Of a stretch of 64,000 nucleotides of DNA, positions 27,690 to 38,823 are shown piece by piece (the first letter of the stretch is position 1; every line of letters begins with the position of its first letter). The position numbers and the translations under genes were made by a program. A model generated the notes under the pieces. That model saw nothing but the letters and a program-made list of their open reading frames with translations. It ran no database searches and had not been told where the DNA came from. The DNA is from Sediminicola sp. YIK13 (GTDB lineage: Bacteria; Bacteroidota; Bacteroidia; Flavobacteriales; Flavobacteriaceae): assembly GCF_001430825.1 (NCBI RefSeq), contig NZ_CP010535.1:2956501-3020500 (forward strand), given 5' to 3'.

Positions 27690-28832
27690 CTAGTATCCGA
27701 AATCTGCTTTTAGGGCATCCATTTTTTCCAAGGCCATATCCTTTGTCAGAAAATCGATTTCTTCCATGCCAAAAGCCTTTTCAAAGGTACGGAGCGCTTT
27801 TTTGGGCTCTCCTTTTTGCTCATAATGTTCCCCTTCAAAATAAAACCCCAGCATAGTTCCCGGAAATTCCTTTTTGCAAAGCTCGGCAAGGTCTAAAAGG
27901 GATGCCAGATCCTCTTTTTTTCTACAGGCCGCATAAATGGCCATAACGTCGTTGAGCTCAACGGATTTTTTAAACCCAAACAGATCGGCAATCATCGCAT
28001 ACTTGTCTTCAAGATATTTGTATACAGGCTCTTCGGATGTTAATATTTTTTCCTTGTATTCCTTCTTGTTAATGGGCTTGAACATATTGAAAATATTGTC
28101 CAATGCTTTTCCTATCCCATAAGTTACTACTGAAGTATGATCCGCACTATCATAAACATCGAAGAAATAATGAAGGGACTCCTTGTTGAGGTCCTTGATG
28201 GATTGGTTCATGGCCATTATTCTGTTTTTGTCGGTACTGTTTTCGCCCTCAACGATCAAACTATAAAAAATCTTATTGTTTATAGCTGCCAATCTTGATG
28301 GAAGTCGATTTTCCATTTCCGGGGCCAGGGTTGGCGATATACTGATATAAGCATTGAACAGGGAGTCGTCCTTAAAAAGATAAAAGTTTCCAAAATTAGC
28401 GGTGATATCATAACCGACAAACATTTTAAAAGGGGCCGTGCTATAATTGGAATCCATATATGGGATTAATTCCATACCTAAAAATTCAAAAAACGATTTC
28501 CCCTTGTCGGTAGGTAGTCCGGTTGCTTCATCAAAGCCACAATCATTAAAGCGAAGGCCATTTTTGCCCTGCTCTACCCCTACAATAATGGATTCTGGCA
28601 TTCCACTGAACTTACTGTAAAACTTGGCATTGGCCACAACATTGTCAAAGAGGTATTCTGCGTCCAAAACAACAATTAGCGGGTATTTCTTTTCATCGGT
28701 ATAGTTTTCGGGGATATAGTATCTTACATCTCTCTTCTCTTGAAGTTTGTACGACTCAAAAATTTCCTTGGTAACTTGGGCGTTGGCGCCAAAACATAAT
28801 AACAATGCAATAACTGCGGTTAACCGTTTCAT
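27690..28832 (-). CDS. Esterase-fold (alpha/beta-hydrolase) secreted protein lacking the nucleophile Ser
   Basis: A secreted protein of about 380 residues; start set at 28832 for the signal peptide MKRLTAVIALLLCFGANAQ (an ATG at 28850 adds six residues). The fold matches IroE/Fes-like esterases: RYYIPENY, PLIVVLDAEYLF, SIIVGVEQ. At the nucleophile elbow, where active members have GHSxGG, this protein reads VGYDITANFG, so Ser is replaced by Asp (D142). The late DHTSVV segment preserves a His. Residues about 280-380 look like TPR helices. Probably not a serine esterase; it may bind a ligand. The gene is last in a run with panC, panD and a flippase-like gene, 25 nt behind the latter. Confidence 0.8.
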   Translation of the reverse strand: MKRLTAVIALLLCFGANAQVTKEIFESYKLQEKRDVRYYIPENYTDEKKYPLIVVLDAEYLFDNVVANAKFYSKFSGMPESIIVGVEQGKNGLRFNDCGFDEATGLPTDKGKSFFEFLGMELIPYMDSNYSTAPFKMFVGYDITANFGNFYLFKDDSLFNAYISISPTLAPEMENRLPSRLAAINNKIFYSLIVEGENSTDKNRIMAMNQSIKDLNKESLHYFFDVYDSADHTSVVTYGIGKALDNIFNMFKPINKKEYKEKILTSEEPVYKYLEDKYAMIADLFGFKKSVELNDVMAIYAACRKKEDLASLLDLAELCKKEFPGTMLGFYFEGEHYEQKGEPKKALRTFEKAFGMEEIDFLTKDMALEKMDALKADFGY

Positions 28833-28857
28833 AAAATTGAATTTAAGCAATAGAGGA

Positions 28858-29823
28858 CTATTGGTTTCTGTTCAATAACGGTAAGACGAGAAAAGATATT
28901 GCCCCAAATATAACCACCATCATGGTTTGTGATATCCACATGATCCAACCAAAGGCATCACCTGAAACTTCACTAATTCCAAATACTGCCAAAGAAGAGC
29001 TTACAGCAATGGGATATATTCCAATTCCGCCATTGGTGGCAGACATGGCAAATGCACCCGCGGTAAAAGCAACCAAAAGTTGGCTCAATGTTAGCTCAAT
29101 GGTTTCAGGGACTGTAAATTTGATTACCCAAAACATGCCAATATAGGCTACCCAGATAAATATTGTGTGAAAGATAAATGCCCATTTGTACTTCATTTTA
29201 AAGATGCTTAAGACTCCTTCCACCAGACCTTTGACAAACCTTTTTATTTTTTGTGCAAACTGAAATTTTGATTTCTTTATAAATAAAAAAAACAGGGCAA
29301 TACCAAGAATCCCGATTCCCAAAAGAACAAGAAGGCTGGTAGGATTAAAACCCCTTTGTTGAAATACATTTAAAATGATATCTGTTTGTAAAAAAAGAGC
29401 AGTGATTACAACCGTGAAGAGCATAAATAGATCTACCACTCTTTCGGTAACGATGGTGCCAAAGCCTTTTTCAAAGGGAACCTTTTCGTAGGTGGTCAAG
29501 GCTGTGGCCCGTAATATCTCTCCTGATCTTGGAATACCCAAATTTGTAAAGTATGCAATCAATATGATAAGGACATTATTGCTCACTTTGGGTTTGTATC
29601 CTAAGGGTTGCAGCAGGTAATTCCATCTGATAGCCCTAGAAATATGGCTCAGAATGCCTATAAACACAGAAATGCCTACCCAAAAAAGATCTGCCTCCTT
29701 GATATAAAACAAGATCTGCTGTCTGTCTTCGGGTGACGTGCTATAAAAGGAATACCAGACTAAAAATACGCCCAGGGCTATTGGGAGTACAGTCTTTAAT
29801 TTGTTCGTTAAGGATTTTTTCAA
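28858..29823 (-). CDS. Flippase-like / LPG-synthase-TM family membrane protein
   Basis: A 321-residue protein with about eight membrane spans, of the LPG_synthase_TM (UPF0104) family: NYLLQPLGYKPKV, TNLGIPRSGEILRATAL and GGIGIYPIAV are characteristic. Relatives form the membrane part of MprF lysyl-phosphatidylglycerol synthases/flippases; standalone versions are thought to move or modify lipids. The start is TTG at 29823, 2 nt after the panD stop; no ATG is available. The order panD, this gene, esterase-like gene implies one transcript, but no pathway link to pantothenate is evident. Confidence 0.87.
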   Translation of the reverse strand: MKKSLTNKLKTVLPIALGVFLVWYSFYSTSPEDRQQILFYIKEADLFWVGISVFIGILSHISRAIRWNYLLQPLGYKPKVSNNVLIILIAYFTNLGIPRSGEILRATALTTYEKVPFEKGFGTIVTERVVDLFMLFTVVITALFLQTDIILNVFQQRGFNPTSLLVLLGIGILGIALFFLFIKKSKFQFAQKIKRFVKGLVEGVLSIFKMKYKWAFIFHTIFIWVAYIGMFWVIKFTVPETIELTLSQLLVAFTAGAFAMSATNGGIGIYPIAVSSSLAVFGISEVSGDAFGWIMWISQTMMVVIFGAISFLVLPLLNRNQ

Positions 29824-29825
29824 AA

Positions 29826-30176
29826 TTAGGTCAACAAATTAGTTTCCTCATTGGGAAATACCAGAGCGGGATTGAATTTTTTGGCATCTTCTATATCCAA
29901 TCGGCCATAGGCAATAAGGATAAGTACATCGCCAACGGCAACCTTTCTTGCGGCAGCGCCATTTAGGGTAAGCTCGCCACTTCCTCTTGGACCTGGAATA
30001 GCATAGGTTTCCAATCGCTCACCATTGTTGTTGTTAACGATTTGAATTTTTTCGCCTCTTATAATATTGGCGGCATCCATTAGATCTTCATCAATAGTAA
30101 TGCTACCTATATAATTTAGGTCCGCACCAGTAACTTTTACTCGGTGAATTTTTGATTTTACTACTTCTACTTGCAT
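29826..30176 (-). CDS. panD: Aspartate 1-decarboxylase (pyruvoyl)
   Basis: Makes beta-alanine from aspartate for pantothenate and CoA. The start at 30176 gives the conserved N-terminus [20 protein letters not shown] and 116 residues; an ATG at 30200 would add eight residues. Self-cleavage occurs between G24 and S25 (YIGSITID), creating the pyruvoyl group; Y58-like and GAAAR (NGAAAR) active-site residues are present. It lies 30 nt after panC with a -7 box between them, and a flippase-like gene starts 2 nt after its stop. Confidence 0.96.
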   Translation of the reverse strand: MQVEVVKSKIHRVKVTGADLNYIGSITIDEDLMDAANIIRGEKIQIVNNNNGERLETYAIPGPRGSGELTLNGAAARKVAVGDVLILIAYGRLDIEDAKKFNPALVFPNEETNLLT

Positions 30177-30197
30177 GGGGCAATGATAATTATGCGG

Positions 30198-30205
30198 CAA
30201 AGTTA
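30198..30205 (-). promoter_or_regulatory. Candidate panD promoter -7 box
   Basis: On the minus strand TAACTTTG matches TAnnTTTG, 21 nt before the panD ATG and just past the panC stop. No -33 TTG is clear, so it may only supplement readthrough from panC. Confidence 0.5.
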
Positions 30206-30206
30206 A

Positions 30207-31055
30207 TTAATTTAAGCCTATATTGTCTATTAGTCGTACACCATCGGCAAAAACTGCAATAAAGGCCCTATATTTTTTATCTTTCTTTTTGTGATCTATA
30301 GGTTTTAGGGTGTCTTCTTCGGAAATTTGTAAGTATTCCAAACGCAGATTCGGGTGTGCCTGGAATTGTTCCGTGGCCCATTCTATAATAGATAAAGGGC
30401 TGTGGTCCGGGAATTTTTGACTTATTTTTTTTAGGGTTTCATATATAAATCCCGCTTCTTTTCTTAATTCCTTGGATAATCTTTCGTTTCTGGAACTCAT
30501 GGCTAACCCGTTAGGTTCCCTTAGAATGGGACAGCCAATGATCTCTACGGGAATATTCTGCAGGTCCACTAGTTTTTTGATGATTTGGAGTTGTTGGAAA
30601 TCCTTTTCCCCAAAATAGGCTTTGTCAGGAGCTACGGTTAGCAAGAGGGATTCTACAATGGTACCTACGCCATCAAAATGACCTTCCCTAAAGGCCCCTT
30701 CCATAACCTTGTCCAATCCTTGGAAATCATATTTTTTTGAAACAACATGTTCTGAATACATTTCCGATACCGAGGGCGCGAAAATGATTATATCCTTGGA
30801 AATGCTGTTTAAAAGAGACGAATCTTTTTCTAAAGTCTTGGGGTATTTTAGCAGATCTTCCTGATTATTGAACTGCGTAGGGTTTACAAATATGCTTACG
30901 ATGGTGAGGGCATTTTCAGATATGGACCGCTCCACAAGGGAGGCATGACCTTGGTGTAATGCACCCATAGTGGGCACCATGCCCACTTTTATGGCATTAC
31001 TATTGATGGTGTCAAGGAATGATTTAAGTTCGTTTTTGGTTTGGAATACCAACAT
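30207..31055 (-). CDS. panC: Pantothenate synthetase
   Basis: ATP-dependent condensation of pantoate and beta-alanine in the cytosol, last step of vitamin B5 synthesis. The 282 residues include the signature VPTMGALHQGHASLV (HxGH-type nucleotide motif), FVNPTQFN, REGHFDGVGTIV, FGEKDFQQL and the KMSKS-like MSSRNERLS. Length and motifs are fully typical. It heads the panC-panD-flippase-esterase run and has a -7 box 20 nt upstream. It is divergent from the GT5-like gene, 102 nt apart. Confidence 0.97.
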   Translation of the reverse strand: MLVFQTKNELKSFLDTINSNAIKVGMVPTMGALHQGHASLVERSISENALTIVSIFVNPTQFNNQEDLLKYPKTLEKDSSLLNSISKDIIIFAPSVSEMYSEHVVSKKYDFQGLDKVMEGAFREGHFDGVGTIVESLLLTVAPDKAYFGEKDFQQLQIIKKLVDLQNIPVEIIGCPILREPNGLAMSSRNERLSKELRKEAGFIYETLKKISQKFPDHSPLSIIEWATEQFQAHPNLRLEYLQISEEDTLKPIDHKKKDKKYRAFIAVFADGVRLIDNIGLN

Positions 31056-31075
31056 GTTTTAAGTTTAAAAGCTAG

Positions 31076-31083
31076 CAAACTTA
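31076..31083 (-). promoter_or_regulatory. panC promoter -7 box
   Basis: Minus-strand TAAGTTTG matches TAnnTTTG and ends 20 nt before the panC ATG, implying a leader of about 16 nt. No clear -33 TTTG. Confidence 0.6.
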
Positions 31084-31113
31084 TATAATTACAGCTAATC
31101 TGCATAATTTTTG

Positions 31114-31121
31114 TAATTTTG
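31114..31121 (+). promoter_or_regulatory. -7 box of GT5-like gene
   Basis: TAATTTTG matches TAnnTTTG 36 nt before the ATG at 31158. It is back to back with the panC promoter, 30 nt apart, so the two may be coordinately controlled. Confidence 0.55.
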
Positions 31122-31157
31122 CAGCTACGCTTACACGATAAATAAAATATTGCTTTT

Positions 31158-33838
<2,681 letters not shown>

Positions 33839-33888
33839 AGGGCTTATTATAGACCATTTAAAGGAATAATACGTTCTACAACTGAATC

Positions 33889-33921
33889 TTGTAAGAGTTT
33901 GCAGCTTGAAACGTAAATTTG
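33889..33921 (+). promoter_or_regulatory. glmS promoter
   Basis: TTG at 33889-33891, a 22-nt spacer and TAAATTTG at 33914-33921 (exact -7 consensus). The predicted start near 33925-33927 leaves a leader of about 17 nt to the ATG at 33943, and shows that a longer TTG-started ORF from 33919 would not be made from this promoter. Confidence 0.7.
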
Positions 33922-33942
33922 TACTACAAAAAGAGAAAAACT

Positions 33943-35790
33943 ATGTGTGGAATAGTAGGTTATATTGGACACAGGGATGCTTATCCCGTTATTATAAAAG
34001 GACTACAGCGTCTTGAATACCGAGGATATGACAGTGCAGGTGTAGCGCTTTATGACGGTTCAGACATTAATCTTTCCAAAACAAAGGGTAAAGTAGAAGA
34101 TCTTAATAATAAGGCAAAGACCGAAATTTCCTTGAACGGGAAACTAGGGATAGGCCATACCAGATGGGCTACACACGGAATCCCAAATGATGTAAATTCA
34201 CATCCACATTATTCCAATTCCGGTAATTTGGTGATCATACACAATGGAATTATCGAAAATTACGATTCCATTAAAAAGGAATTGATAAAAAGAGGCTATA
34301 CCTTCAGTTCGGATACCGATACCGAAGTTTTGATAAACCTTATCGAGGAAGTTAAAAAGCAGGAGGACGTAAAACTTGGAAAAGCGGTGCAAATTGCACT
34401 GAATCAAGTAGTGGGTGCCTATGCCATTGTTGTATTTGATAAAAACAAGCCAGATGAATTAGTGGTGGCTAAATTAGGTAGTCCACTTGCCATCGGAGTG
34501 GGTGAAGAAGAGTTTTTTATTGCTTCGGATGCCTCTCCTTTTATTGAGTTTACCAATAATGCCATTTATTTGGAAGATGAGGAAATGGCCATTATCAGGG
34601 TAGGCAAGGAAATCAAATTAAGAAAAATCAAGAATGATGCGGTGGCGTACCCAAAAATTCAGGAACTTCAGTTAAACATTGAAGAGATTGAAAAAGGGGG
34701 TTACGATCACTTTATGTTAAAGGAAATTTACGAACAGCCCAGAGCGATCTTGGATACCTATCGTGGGAGGTTGCGCGCCAGCCAGGGCATAATCAAAATG
34801 GCAGGTGCAGATCAGAATATTGAAAAGTTCCTCAACGCCAACCGTATTATAATCGTAGCCTGTGGTACTTCTTGGCATGCAGGTCTGGTAGCAGAATATA
34901 TTTTTGAAGATTTAGCGAGAATTCCAGTAGAAGTTGAATACGCTTCTGAATTTCGTTACCGAAATCCAGTCATCACCGAAAAGGATATCGTGATAGCTAT
35001 TTCCCAATCAGGGGAAACTGCAGATACCTTGGCGGCAATTAAATTGGCTAAGGAAAAAGGTGCCTTTGTTTTTGGAGTTTGTAATGTCGTTGGGTCTTCC
35101 ATAGCGAGAGAAACCAACGCCGGTGCATATACGCATGCAGGACCTGAAATAGGGGTGGCATCAACCAAAGCATTTACAACTCAAATTACGGTGCTTACCT
35201 TGCTGGCCTTGAAATTGGCGAAGGAGAAAGGCGTGTTTTCAGAATCGAGGTTCCATGAATATTTGGCCGAATTGGAGAACATACCCGCAAAAGTGGAAAG
35301 GGCATTACAGACCAATGCATTGGTAGAAACAATTGCTGAGGTTTATAAGGACTCAACAAACTGTTTGTATCTAGGGCGTGGTTACAATTTCCCAGTAGCG
35401 CTGGAAGGTGCCTTAAAGCTCAAGGAAATTAGTTATATACATGCCGAAGGTTATCCTGCTGCAGAAATGAAGCACGGCCCTATCGCCCTTATAGACGAGC
35501 AGATGCCAGTAGTGGTCATCGCTACCAATAGAGGTCATTACGATAAGGTGGTGAGCAACATACAGGAAATCAAATCCAGGAAAGGTAAAATCATAGCCGT
35601 GGTTACGGAAGGGGATGAGACCGTTAGGGATTTGGCGGATCACGTAATTGAGGTGCCGGATACTTTTGAAAGTCTTATGCCATTATTGACAACAATACCT
35701 TTACAACTATTGTCATACCATATAGCTGTAATGAGAGGTTGTAATGTAGACCAACCGCGTAACTTGGCAAAATCAGTTACGGTAGAGTAA
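33943..35790 (+). CDS. glmS: Glutamine--fructose-6-phosphate aminotransferase
   Basis: First committed step to UDP-GlcNAc for peptidoglycan and lipid A. Start at 33943 so that Cys2, exposed after Met removal, is the glutaminase nucleophile (MCGIVGYIG). 615 residues: N-terminal class II glutamine amidotransferase (GHTRWATHG, SHPHYSNSG) to about 240, then two SIS isomerase domains (ACGTSWHAG, ISQSGETADT, AEGYPAAEMKHGPIALI) and the terminal RNLAKSVTVE. All signatures are intact. It is transcribed from its own promoter, and a terminator follows. No glmS ribozyme is seen upstream. Confidence 0.97.
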   Translation: MCGIVGYIGHRDAYPVIIKGLQRLEYRGYDSAGVALYDGSDINLSKTKGKVEDLNNKAKTEISLNGKLGIGHTRWATHGIPNDVNSHPHYSNSGNLVIIHNGIIENYDSIKKELIKRGYTFSSDTDTEVLINLIEEVKKQEDVKLGKAVQIALNQVVGAYAIVVFDKNKPDELVVAKLGSPLAIGVGEEEFFIASDASPFIEFTNNAIYLEDEEMAIIRVGKEIKLRKIKNDAVAYPKIQELQLNIEEIEKGGYDHFMLKEIYEQPRAILDTYRGRLRASQGIIKMAGADQNIEKFLNANRIIIVACGTSWHAGLVAEYIFEDLARIPVEVEYASEFRYRNPVITEKDIVIAISQSGETADTLAAIKLAKEKGAFVFGVCNVVGSSIARETNAGAYTHAGPEIGVASTKAFTTQITVLTLLALKLAKEKGVFSESRFHEYLAELENIPAKVERALQTNALVETIAEVYKDSTNCLYLGRGYNFPVALEGALKLKEISYIHAEGYPAAEMKHGPIALIDEQMPVVVIATNRGHYDKVVSNIQEIKSRKGKIIAVVTEGDETVRDLADHVIEVPDTFESLMPLLTTIPLQLLSYHIAVMRGCNVDQPRNLAKSVTVE

Positions 35791-35813
35791 AACATCTAAA
35801 GTTTATAGTAAAG

Positions 35814-35860
35814 ATCCCTTAACGACCATCTGTAAGAATTTGGTGTTTAAGGGATTTTTT
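35814..35860 (+). terminator. Intrinsic terminator after glmS
   Basis: ATCCCTTAA (35814-35822) pairs perfectly with TTAAGGGAT (35847-35855), followed by a T run. The loop of 24 nt is long, so efficiency is uncertain. The 146 nt from here to 36007 hold only AT-rich promoter-like sequence. Confidence 0.7.
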
Positions 35861-36006
35861 GTACCCTTATTTTCTGAATGTCGCAGTTTGAGCCGTGTTA
35901 TTTTGTTAAATTAATACTATGCATGCATAATTTTTTTTGATTTTTTTAACAAGGAATCAAAAATATATATATCTTGTTCTCCAAATTAACTAAACTCAAA
36001 CTTAGA

Positions 36007-38805
36007 ATGAGAACATTGGTACTTATGTCCTTTTTGTTGTTGGGAATGGCATCTTTTGCCCAGACAACCGTAAAAGGTAAAGTGGTAGATCAAAATAATG
36101 AACCTATTCCAGGTGTAAGCATTGTCATAGTAGACAAGGCGATAGGAACGGTAACAGATTTTGATGGCTATTTTACCTTAAGCACAGCTGAAAATCCACC
36201 CTTTACGTTAAGTATTACCAGTATTGGATTTGTTTCAGCTACCATTAGAATTACCCAAAACAATCAAACAGTTGAGGTAACCTTGAATGAAGAGCAGACT
36301 CAATTGGATGAGGTCGTCATTTCGGCGTCTAGAACTCCTGAGCGAATTTTTGAATCCCCGGTTACTGTGGAACGTTTTGGTCTTGAAGAGATACAAAACA
36401 CGACTGCTGCAGATTTCTATGGTGGATTGGAAAACCTAAAAGGTGTCGATGTCAATACCAACAGTTTAACTTTTAAATCAGTGAATACAAGAGGTTTTGC
36501 TTCATTTGCCAATACGCGTTTTATGCAATTGGTAGATGGGATGGACAACTCTACACCAGCCTTGAATTTCCCAATAGGAAACTTGGTGGGGATGATAGAA
36601 ACTGACGTTCAAAGCGTGGAACTTTTACCAGGGGCATCTTCAGCTCTATACGGGGCGAATGCTTTTAACGGTATACTTTTTATGCGAAGCAAAAATCCTT
36701 TTGATTACGAAGGGATTAGTGTATCTATGAAACGAGGCATCACTTCTCAGGAAGCTGCCGGGGACAATTCTTATACCGATTTTGGTATCAGAGCGGCACA
36801 CAAATTTTCAGATAAGTTTGCGGCCAAAGTGAACTTTGGGTATTTAAAGGGAACCGATTGGGCGGCAAATAATATAGAAGGAAAAGATGAAAATAATTTT
36901 ATTACTACGGGTAGAACAAGAGCCAATGATCTAAACTACGACGGTGTCAATGTTTATGGGGATGAAGTTGCTGCAGATATTAAAGATGTAGCATTGACAT
37001 TGGAAGGTCTGGGCCGTATTCCTGCTGGGGCTAATGCTTTAATCCCGTCAGTAGAGGTGAGTAGAACAGGGTACAATGAAGGTGATCTTACCAATTATAA
37101 CGCTGAAAGTATTAAAGCAGATTGGGGATTGTACTTCCGCCCATGGGAAAACGATTTCGAAATCTCCTATGTTGGTAAAGTAGGTACTGGGTCTACTATT
37201 TACCAAGGAACCAACCGTTATAATATCAATGGCTTTTTCCAAGAACAACACAAGTTGGAAATACGAAACGATAATTTCTTTGTAAGAACTTACTTAGTGG
37301 CAGATAAGGCGGGGGATTCCTATGATATGGTCTTTACGGGAATCAACATCAATAGGGCTTGGAAAGATGATAGGACTTGGTTTGGTGAATATACAGGAGC
37401 TTACCTTCAAGCCACTCTAGCGGGTGCTACCGATGAGCAGGCCCATGCAGCGGGGAGATCACAAGCAGAATCTGGCCGTTTTCTTCCAGGTACTCCTGAG
37501 TTTGAGGCAGCCTTTAATAGCAGTATAGGTAATCCTGATCTATCTTCGGGGTCTAAATTTCAAGATGCCTCTAAATATTATCATTCGGACGCTAATTACA
37601 ATTTTAGTCACTTAATTGACTTTGCCGACATTCAAGTTGGTGGTTCTTTTAGGCGATATAGTTTAAATTCAGGAGGTACTATTTACACGGATTCAGATGA
37701 ACCTATTAATTATTCAGAATATGGAATTTATTCACAGGTTCAAAAGAGTCTTCCTCTTGCGGGTGAGAAAAGTTTAAAATTGACTGGATCTGTACGTTAT
37801 GATAAATCTGAATTTTTTGATGGTTTCTTTTCACCAAGAATATCTGCAGGTTTAACATTAAACAGAAATCATAATATTAGGGCATCTGCTCAAACAGGGT
37901 TCAGAAACCCAACCACTCAAGATCTTTTTATAGGGTTAGATGCAGGAAGAGCTATTTTGGTAGGTTCAGCTCCAGATAACTTAGACAGGTATACTAGAGA
38001 TTTTGAAACCAGTGCTGGAGGTCAAATTTTAGGGCAACCGGCAACTATTACGCAAACAGGGAGAGCGGCTTACGAAAATTCTTATTCCTTAAGTTCGGTA
38101 AATAGATTGGGTGAAACCGGAAATCCTGCTGACTTAGAAATAGCAAATCCTGATATAGTAAAACCAGAACAAGTAGCTTCATTTGAAATAGGTTATAGAG
38201 GAAAAATAAAGAGATTGGTAGTCGATTTTAGCACTTATTACAATAGCTACAAAGATTTCATTTCTCAAGAAGTGGTTATAGCGCCTTATTATGGTAATGT
38301 TAATGAGGGGGGTCTTGCAATAGCGGCTATAGCAAACGGTGATTTTCAACCTTACAGCACCTATACTAATTCTGATGCCGATGTAAATTCATATGGCGCG
38401 TCTTTGGGTTTGAGCATGAAAGTTTTGGGCAACTATGATTTAGAGGGAAGTTACACCTTTACCAAACTGGACTTTGATCGTGAAGCGAATCCAGACTTAC
38501 AGTTAAATTTTAATACCCCGGAACATAAATTCAAGGCTTCTTTCGGAAACGCTGAATTGTTCGAGAATTTTGGTTTCAATGTCTCTTACAGGTTTAGTGA
38601 TGATTATTTTTGGGAAGCAACATTTGCTCAAGGCGTAGTTCCTGAATTCCATAATGTTGATGCACAAATAAATTATTCCGTTCCAAGTATAAAATCTACA
38701 TTTAAGGTAGGGGGTACAAACATCTTGGGCGATGAGTACTTCACAGCCGTTGGAACAGGTTTTATAGGCTCTATGTACTACCTATCTTGGACTATTAACA
38801 ACTAA
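36007..38805 (+). CDS. TonB-dependent receptor with carboxypeptidase-regulatory domain
   Basis: Outer-membrane receptor of 932 residues. The ATG at 36007 gives the signal peptide MRTLVLMSFLLLGMASFAQ; an upstream TTG at 35974 only adds a non-hydrophobic extension. A beta-sandwich domain (TVKGKVVDQNNEPIPGVSI, TDFDGYFTL, about 21-95) is followed by a TonB-box-like QLDEVVISASRTPE and a plug with VNTRGFASF and VELLPGASSALYGANAFNG. The barrel ends YYLSWTINN. An SGNH-hydrolase lipoprotein starts 18 nt downstream, suggesting import of a lipid- or ester-derived ligand (inference). Confidence 0.88.
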   Translation: MRTLVLMSFLLLGMASFAQTTVKGKVVDQNNEPIPGVSIVIVDKAIGTVTDFDGYFTLSTAENPPFTLSITSIGFVSATIRITQNNQTVEVTLNEEQTQLDEVVISASRTPERIFESPVTVERFGLEEIQNTTAADFYGGLENLKGVDVNTNSLTFKSVNTRGFASFANTRFMQLVDGMDNSTPALNFPIGNLVGMIETDVQSVELLPGASSALYGANAFNGILFMRSKNPFDYEGISVSMKRGITSQEAAGDNSYTDFGIRAAHKFSDKFAAKVNFGYLKGTDWAANNIEGKDENNFITTGRTRANDLNYDGVNVYGDEVAADIKDVALTLEGLGRIPAGANALIPSVEVSRTGYNEGDLTNYNAESIKADWGLYFRPWENDFEISYVGKVGTGSTIYQGTNRYNINGFFQEQHKLEIRNDNFFVRTYLVADKAGDSYDMVFTGININRAWKDDRTWFGEYTGAYLQATLAGATDEQAHAAGRSQAESGRFLPGTPEFEAAFNSSIGNPDLSSGSKFQDASKYYHSDANYNFSHLIDFADIQVGGSFRRYSLNSGGTIYTDSDEPINYSEYGIYSQVQKSLPLAGEKSLKLTGSVRYDKSEFFDGFFSPRISAGLTLNRNHNIRASAQTGFRNPTTQDLFIGLDAGRAILVGSAPDNLDRYTRDFETSAGGQILGQPATITQTGRAAYENSYSLSSVNRLGETGNPADLEIANPDIVKPEQVASFEIGYRGKIKRLVVDFSTYYNSYKDFISQEVVIAPYYGNVNEGGLAIAAIANGDFQPYSTYTNSDADVNSYGASLGLSMKVLGNYDLEGSYTFTKLDFDREANPDLQLNFNTPEHKFKASFGNAELFENFGFNVSYRFSDDYFWEATFAQGVVPEFHNVDAQINYSVPSIKSTFKVGGTNILGDEYFTAVGTGFIGSMYYLSWTINN

Positions 38806-38823
38806 TCAAAAATAAAGGTTGAA

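Noticed and set aside
29821-29828. TAATTTTG matching the -7 consensus at the panD stop / flippase start
   Set aside because: It is formed by the stop codon, spacer and TTG start themselves; a promoter here would start inside the coding region.
33919-33942. Upstream extension of glmS from a TTG
   Set aside because: It lies on the promoter -7 box, and catalytic Cys must be residue 2, which requires the ATG at 33943.
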